A stretch of 9,476 bases of DNA, taken from NCBI GenBank assembly GCA_021203585.1, contig JAJQAW010000327.1, forward strand, positions 1 to 9,476, in the 5' to 3' direction. The notes beneath the pieces were generated by a model that was not told the origin of the DNA, did not search any database, and saw nothing but the letters and a program-made list of their open reading frames with translations. A program made the position numbers and the translations under genes. Shown here piece by piece: positions 5,590 to 9,476 of the stretch; within the stretch, counting starts at the first letter, position 1; each line of letters opens with the position of its first letter. This stretch comes from Rikenellaceae bacterium. Its GTDB lineage: Bacteria; Bacteroidota; Bacteroidia; Bacteroidales; Rikenellaceae.

Positions 5590-6063
5590 TTAAACGCTGA
5601 GGATATAGAGGATCAAAGTAATGATTCCGGATTCGGCCCGAATGGTGATCAGATCGTCGATTCCCTCCACCCGGATTTGGTAATTCCGATCATCTTTCCG
5701 AATCAGCGTACCGATTCCCAATTCCGTGATTCGCTGCACGGGGTCCCCGACTTTCAGGCCTCCGTCCCGGGAGGTAAAGATGGAAAAGCGGTTATCCGAC
5801 AAGGAGATCGTACTCAGATAGCCGTCACTGAATATCATTGCCGTTTTATCGTAATAATAGCTATCCGTTATTCCCAAATCCGACTCATTCGTATGATACA
5901 CTTCAGGTTCACCCCAGGCAGCAACGACCTCTTGCTTGGTGTACTGCCGAGAGATATCGATCCCATTAACATCAAAACCTAAATCCTGAGTTTGTGAAAA
6001 AACGGATAAGGAGCCCCATACCAGCAGGCATAATAGAGATTTGAAAGATTTTATCCGGTCCAT
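5590..6063 (-). CDS. Exported SmpA/OmlA (BLIP-like) small protein
   Basis: The product has 157 residues. A signal peptide covers about 1-23 (KSLLCLLVWGSLSVFS, cleaved before QTQD). The mature protein has two sub-repeats of the kind seen in the SmpA/OmlA/BLIP-like fold: DISRQYTKQEVVAAWGEP at 36-53 and GLKVGDPVQRITELGIG at 102-118, each followed by beta strands. In that fold a helix with a 'K/V-x-x-x-G-x-P' turn packs on a sheet, often in outer-membrane assembly accessory or inhibitor proteins. Here the function is unknown. Its ATG lies within the last 92 bases of the preceding ORF as read, but probably only three bases after that gene's original stop. The pairing suggests that the two exported proteins act together. 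Confidence 0.65.
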   Translation of the reverse strand: MDRIKSFKSLLCLLVWGSLSVFSQTQDLGFDVNGIDISRQYTKQEVVAAWGEPEVYHTNESDLGITDSYYYDKTAMIFSDGYLSTISLSDNRFSIFTSRDGGLKVGDPVQRITELGIGTLIRKDDRNYQIRVEGIDDLITIRAESGIITLILYILSV

Positions 6064-6607
6064 AATCTAAAAAGTTGTACGCCCCCAAAATTTCACCCCG
6101 CGGATCAGGGTCGCTGGGAGCATTATAATGTGAGATGGCAATGGTAAGCGGCTCGATGAGCGCTCGGATGGATTCATCGAAAGGCCTGGCATAGCGGTGC
6201 GTATGTCCATTAGCCAATTGAGCGTAAATCTCCCCATGTTCTTTCCGGATCAACGGCTTTATTTGCACGGAAATCGGATAACCGCCGATTTTTCCCTCCG
6301 TATCGACTACTTCTTCAATAGGTTCCACATACAATTGGAACGACCATGTAATATGGTCGAAACTGCCCATATCGATGACAATCGTTTGAACATCCAGATC
6401 CAAATCTTCCAGCAAATGCTGGATCGGTCGATCGCCGTAAAAATGAAAGCCTCCCGAACCAAAATTGGTCTCCAGATAGGTTACCGTATCCGGTGCAAAA
6501 TCGATATACGGTTTTAAATCCGGCTTAAGCTTTTGTTGAGACAAGGCCAAAGAACCGAAGAGCACGACATGGGCAATCAGGAAAAGAGGGATCCGCTTGG
6601 CATTCAT
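5972..6607 (-). CDS. Exported protein of unknown function
   Basis: The ATG at 6607 gives 211 residues as read. The signal peptide is about 1-23 (AKRIPLFLIAHVVLFGSLAL, cleaved near SQQ). Earlier in-frame starts up to 6691 would add 28 residues that hide the signal peptide, so they are rejected. The mature part contains TYLETNFGSGGFHFYGDRPI, LLEDLDLDVQTIVIDM and a C-terminal NGHTHRYARPFDESIRALIE. A decayed paralogue at 5142-5578 aligns along most of it. The last 30 codons overlap the next gene. One T fewer in the run at 6069-6073 would end the protein at AYNF three bases before the next ATG, which matches the KNY end of the paralogue. The family is not recognised, and a periplasmic location is inferred. 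Confidence 0.65.
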   Translation of the reverse strand: MNAKRIPLFLIAHVVLFGSLALSQQKLKPDLKPYIDFAPDTVTYLETNFGSGGFHFYGDRPIQHLLEDLDLDVQTIVIDMGSFDHITWSFQLYVEPIEEVVDTEGKIGGYPISVQIKPLIRKEHGEIYAQLANGHTHRYARPFDESIRALIEPLTIAISHYNAPSDPDPRGEILGAYNFLDYGPDKIFQISIMPAGMGLLIRFFTNSGFRF

Positions 6608-6760
6608 GTCTTCCACGTGGTATCGATTTTTGGGGTTAAGGAGTACCGTCGAGCGGATAAAAACCACCCGCACCCATTTCCCTGCCATCAAGACTTTATG
6701 TTACCCGCTCTCCCACGATCCGAAATATCCCGGTTGTGGTGCACGGCGGAATACCGGCTT

Positions 6761-7339
6761 TTACTCGGTGAATTTTTCCACAATGTAAATTTCATAGACG
6801 ACCGGAACTTCCGTTTCCACCTGGCCGACCTGATTTCCCTCGCCATAGGCGTAATCGGCCGATAAATAGAGCAAAAAACCGTCACCCACGAAACTACCCG
6901 GAATTCCCAATTGAAGCCCTTTGAGCAACCGGCCGTCTCCTATGGTAATTTCCAAAGGCTCCTCTTCGGGGTTTTCATACCATTCTGCGGCTAAGGAATA
7001 ACCGAGGATGTTGGTGGTAAACAACCCTCCGCGGCCATAGAGGTCCGAGGTATTGTTCTTATTGTAAAGAAACCCGGCATAGGAAATGCGGATACGGTCT
7101 CCTTCCTCGACCCTGGCTCCCTGCGGAAGTCCCGTTAGGACACGGTCTTCTTCCGGCAAAAGCACTTTGTAAATGTAATGCGATCCGGCCAACTCTTGGT
7201 CGTATAAAATTTGTTTGCTATCCAGAAATTCCTGGAAATCTTCCTGTTGAGCCACCGGATCGTACTGGTCATCTCCGCCACAAGCTGCAAAAGCGAACAG
7301 CAACAGCATCCCGAATCCGGTTAATTTCTGTAATTTCAT
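6761..7339 (-). CDS. FKBP-type peptidyl-prolyl cis-trans isomerase, lipoprotein
   Basis: The product has 192 residues. A lipoprotein signal (LTGFGMLLLFAFAAC) gives lipidated Cys20 followed by GGDDQYD; the acidic residues just after the Cys recall the Bacteroidota surface-export signal, so outer-surface exposure is possible. A helical segment precedes the FKBP fold at about 78-190. That fold begins VEEGDRIRISYAGFLY, continues with the hydrophobic IGDGRLLKGLQLGIPGSFVG and the SADYAYGEG element equivalent to the family's 'P-x-x-x-A-Y-G', and ends VVYEIYIVEKF. FKBPs catalyse rotation about prolyl bonds during folding outside the cytoplasm. I chose the ATG at 7339 over the TTG at 7354. The gene lies 51 bases after the deformylase stop, probably in the same transcript. 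The domain is slightly divergent, so activity is not certain. Confidence 0.8.
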   Translation of the reverse strand: MKLQKLTGFGMLLLFAFAACGGDDQYDPVAQQEDFQEFLDSKQILYDQELAGSHYIYKVLLPEEDRVLTGLPQGARVEEGDRIRISYAGFLYNKNNTSDLYGRGGLFTTNILGYSLAAEWYENPEEEPLEITIGDGRLLKGLQLGIPGSFVGDGFLLYLSADYAYGEGNQVGQVETEVPVVYEIYIVEKFTE

Positions 7340-7381
7340 CTTCAAAGTTTTCAATGGACAGGATAAAGATAGCTATTTATA

Positions 7382-7402
7382 GACACGCCGTCACGGTGTG
7401 TC
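7382..7402. terminator. 9-bp hairpin overlapping the deformylase stop codon
   Basis: GACACGCCG and CGGTGTGTC flank the 3-base loop that is the TGA stop of the minus-strand deformylase gene. There is one mismatch on the minus-strand RNA. An AT-rich stretch (TATAAATAGCTATC) follows, with no long T-run. It may be a weak terminator, an attenuator before the FKBP gene, or a 3'-end stabiliser. Confidence 0.4.
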
Positions 7403-8014
7403 CGTATTTTCTCGCTCTTCGTCCGGTAATTCGATCATCCGGTCGATGTAGAGAATGCCGTTCAGATGGTCGATTTCATGCTGAAAAATGACCGCGGTGA
7501 ATCCTTCGACGGTTTGCCGGACGCGTTGCAAGGAAGATTCGTCGAGATAACTGATCACCAGGGATTGGCTGCGGCAGACCGCTTCGGAACGGTCCGGAAT
7601 GGACAGGCAACCTTCCAGGCCGATAGCCGTTTGCTCTCCATACCGTTCGATGACGGGATTGATGTAAAATTCAAACGGTTCACCTTCCCGGTCCATCCGT
7701 TGAACGGCGATCAACGAACGCGAAACGCCTACCTGCGGAGCGGCAATTCCCACTCCCGGATGATCCGGATCCTGGACCGTAGCCAACATCCGCTCTTTGA
7801 GGATGCGGAAGGGTTCCGAGTCCACATCCTCTGCCGAAAGCTCGGTCGACTTTTGCCGAAGCAGCAGTGAATCGGCCGGATTCGTGATTTGAAGCACGGG
7901 CATGGTCCCCGCCCGAGCCGAAGGTCCGATGAGGGATAATTCTTCCGGAGTGAAAGTATGGGAGGAATGATAGGTCATTATACCGGTTATAAATAAAACA
8001 ATGAGTTGTTTCAT
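7391..8014 (-). CDS. def: Peptide deformylase with an apparent N-terminal export signal
   Basis: The product has 207 residues. All three family motifs are complete: GVGIAAPQVG at 87-96, EGCLSIP at 134-140 (metal-ligand Cys136) and QHEIDHLNG at 178-186 (metal ligands His179 and His183, catalytic Glu180). The enzyme removes the formyl group from N-terminal formyl-methionine and normally works on nascent chains in the cytoplasm. Here the catalytic domain is preceded by about 35 extra residues starting MKQLIVLFITGIMTYHSSHT, which look like a signal peptide or membrane anchor. I chose the ATG at 8014; an ATG at 8056 overlapping batB by 17 bases would add 14 residues. It starts 25 bases after the batB stop, so it is probably in the same operon. 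Whether it is truly exported is uncertain. Confidence 0.88.
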   Translation of the reverse strand: MKQLIVLFITGIMTYHSSHTFTPEELSLIGPSARAGTMPVLQITNPADSLLLRQKSTELSAEDVDSEPFRILKERMLATVQDPDHPGVGIAAPQVGVSRSLIAVQRMDREGEPFEFYINPVIERYGEQTAIGLEGCLSIPDRSEAVCRSQSLVISYLDESSLQRVRQTVEGFTAVIFQHEIDHLNGILYIDRMIELPDEERENTDTP

Positions 8015-8039
8015 GCGAATACGGAACGGCAGAGCCGGT

Positions 8040-9056
8040 TTACCGTTTAAAAACATTGAACCGGGCCAGCAACCGGTTTTTTCGGGAAATAATCAACATT
8101 TCCAAGATCAACAAAGCCAATGCCAAAGCCAGAAGGTATTGGTACTGTTCATTGTAGTCTTCGAACACCTGAGTGGTCAGCTGTTTCTTTTCCACTTCAT
8201 TGATTTGCTGGATAATCTCATTCAAACCGATGCTGCGGTTGGTCGCGCGGATATAGGCTCCTCCGGTGGCCAGGGCTACCTGCTCGAGCGTTTGTTCATC
8301 CAGTTTGGTCACCACCAGACTACCGTCTTCGTGACGGATATAATCACCGCCATACGGAATCACCGCCCCGTCCTCCGTTCCGATTCCGATCGTATAAATT
8401 TTTATTCCTTTCTCGGCCGCCATCCTCGCCGAAGCCACCGGATCGTCTTCGTGGTTTTCGCCGTCGGATACAACAATCAGCACCCGGCTTCCCTCGCTCC
8501 CGCTGGAGAAAGACATCGCGGCCAGGTCGATCGCCGCCCCCATGGCCGTTCCCTGCCGGGTCACCATATCGGTGGACAGGTGCCGAACGAAATTCCGCGC
8601 GGCCACATAATCCGAAGTAATGGGTAACTGCACGTAAGCCTCACCGGCAAAAACAATCAGACCGATTTGATCCTCGTCCAGCTGTTCGATCAACCGGTCG
8701 ATGGCAAATTTGGTCCGTTCCAGGCGGTTCGGTTCGAAATCCTGAGCCAACATACTGTTGGAAACGTCTACGGCTATCATGATTTCGATTCCGGTTCTGC
8801 GCACCTCTTTCAATTTCGATCCGAATTGCGGCCGGGCCAATCCCACACCGATTAAAGCGATGGCCAACAATACCAGCAGAAATTTATGGCGAACCCGTTT
8901 GGGGGAAGCCTCCGGCATAAGCAGGTTCAACAGGGCCGGATTTCCGAAGCGGGCCAGCCGACGCTTACGGGCACGCGCATACAATCCGTAAACTCCGAGC
9001 AATACGGGTATACTCAGCAATAACCAAAGGTATTCGGGTGTTCCAAATCTAAACAT
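8040..9056 (-). CDS. batB: BatB, von Willebrand A-domain membrane protein
   Basis: The product has 338 residues, the usual size for the family. Transmembrane helices lie at about 8-27, 58-74 and 305-326. A von Willebrand A domain between them carries an intact MIDAS metal site: DVSNS at 97-101, Thr170 in RQGTAMGAAI, and Asp198 in VVSDGE. Bat (Bacteroides aerotolerance) proteins are inner-membrane VWA proteins, linked with oxygen or envelope stress tolerance and usually found with a MoxR ATPase and a DUF58 protein. The exact function is unsettled. It starts 16 bases after the stop of the upstream VWA gene. It is followed here by a deformylase rather than the usual TPR protein BatC. Assignment as B rather than A rests on its place after the first VWA gene. 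Confidence 0.88.
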   Translation of the reverse strand: MFRFGTPEYLWLLLSIPVLLGVYGLYARARKRRLARFGNPALLNLLMPEASPKRVRHKFLLVLLAIALIGVGLARPQFGSKLKEVRRTGIEIMIAVDVSNSMLAQDFEPNRLERTKFAIDRLIEQLDEDQIGLIVFAGEAYVQLPITSDYVAARNFVRHLSTDMVTRQGTAMGAAIDLAAMSFSSGSEGSRVLIVVSDGENHEDDPVASARMAAEKGIKIYTIGIGTEDGAVIPYGGDYIRHEDGSLVVTKLDEQTLEQVALATGGAYIRATNRSIGLNEIIQQINEVEKKQLTTQVFEDYNEQYQYLLALALALLILEMLIISRKNRLLARFNVFKR

Positions 9057-9072
9057 AGTTCACGGTTGAAAG

Positions 9073-9476
9073 TTAAGGAATCCTCCTCAAATAAAAATAC
9101 CTCAGCAACATTTCGACGATCAGCAGCAAGAAAGCCGCCAGGGTAAACGGCATAAATTTCTCATACCACCGCGTATAACTATCCACTTCGATTTCGGTGC
9201 GTTCCAGTCGATCGATTTCCTCATAGATTTCCTGAAGGCGGGAATTGTCCGTAGCCCGGTAGTATTTGCCGCCGGTCATGGCAGCGATTTCGGTCAGCAC
9301 CTGGTCATCGATTTCCACTTCCTGCTCCACATACACCGTGCGGCCGTAGCGGTCCAAAGCCGGATGCGGAGCCCGGCCGCGCGTGCCGACCCCGATCGTA
9401 TAGACACGAATACCGAAAACCTGCGCGATTTCGGCGGCAGTCAGCGGAGCGATCTGCCCCGTGTTGTTGCCCCCGT
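9073..9476 (-). CDS. batA: BatA, C-terminal part (runs off the right edge)
   Basis: About 133 C-terminal residues are present; the start and the MIDAS DxSxS are outside the window. The visible sequence begins GGNNTGQIAPLTAAEIAQVF and then GIRVYTIGVGT, the end of a von Willebrand A domain typical of BatA. TGGKYYRATDNSRLQEIYEE follows, and the membrane-spanning segment PFTLAAFLLLIVEMLLRYFY near the C-terminus. The short GRAPHPALDRYGRTVYVEQE insert resembles the BatA loop before the last strand. The protein would sit in the inner membrane with its VWA domain in the periplasm, next to BatB. The 16-base spacing to batB implies one operon. Confidence 0.85.
   Translation of the reverse strand, partial: GGNNTGQIAPLTAAEIAQVFGIRVYTIGVGTRGRAPHPALDRYGRTVYVEQEVEIDDQVLTEIAAMTGGKYYRATDNSRLQEIYEEIDRLERTEIEVDSYTRWYEKFMPFTLAAFLLLIVEMLLRYFYLRRIP

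Noticed and set aside
7340..7390. A promoter between the deformylase and FKBP genes
   Set aside because: TATCTTTA resembles the -7 box, but no TTTG is present at the expected upstream distance.
8001..8627. A 208-codon plus-strand ORF
   Set aside because: It lies wholly antisense to batB and the deformylase gene, both of which have strong family motifs.
1..9476. CRISPR array, insertion sequence, integrase, tRNA or rRNA genes
   Set aside because: No spaced direct repeats, transposase or integrase motifs, terminal inverted repeats or cloverleaf-like sequences were noticed.

Overview
The window looks like a piece of a Bacteroidota chromosome, probably Bacteroidales or a close relative. The evidence is a Bacteroides-aerotolerance (Bat) gene pair, Bacteroidota-style lipoproteins, weak or absent Shine-Dalgarno sequences, and a candidate TTTG / TAnnTTTG-type promoter. 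Every supported gene is on the minus strand, so transcription runs from right to left.

Right part (about 6760-9476). This is a compact, intact, visibly more GC-rich block. It holds the C-terminal end of batA, a complete batB, a peptide deformylase with an apparent export signal, and an FKBP-type prolyl isomerase lipoprotein. Left part (1-1138). This is also intact. It holds the N-terminal part of an O-antigen ligase/polymerase-type membrane protein, preceded by a small two-helix membrane protein resembling bacterial PH-domain proteins.

Middle part (about 1190-6607). This accessory region is mostly AT-rich, and duplicated, broken genes are concentrated in it. At 5972-6607 and 5590-6063 lie two small exported proteins of unknown role, the second with an SmpA/OmlA (BLIP)-like look. 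A 5'-truncated, frameshifted second copy of the first sits at 5142-5578. Next comes a lipoprotein of about 508 residues when restored (4950-3424). It has a signal peptide, an N-terminal domain, an Asn/Asp/Gly/Trp-rich linker with a calcium-loop-like motif, a Pro-Asp linker and a distinct C-terminal domain, but two single-base frameshifts break it. Its stop codon overlaps the start of a four-helix membrane protein (TGATG). Downstream lies a second cassette. It has a damaged copy of the same linker, then a different C-terminal domain carrying a zincin HExxH motif, then a signal-peptide protein whose start is one base from the preceding stop. A GC-rich hairpin follows each cassette.

The most interesting reading is a polymorphic, swappable-C-terminus lipoprotein locus: one full-length gene plus an orphan C-terminal cassette, each with a tightly coupled partner that could be an immunity protein. 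That functional reading is inference from layout and motifs. What is directly visible is the repeated linker, the two different C-termini, the stop/start coupling and the decay. Several of the lesions are in or next to homopolymers, so real decay and assembly error both need to be considered.
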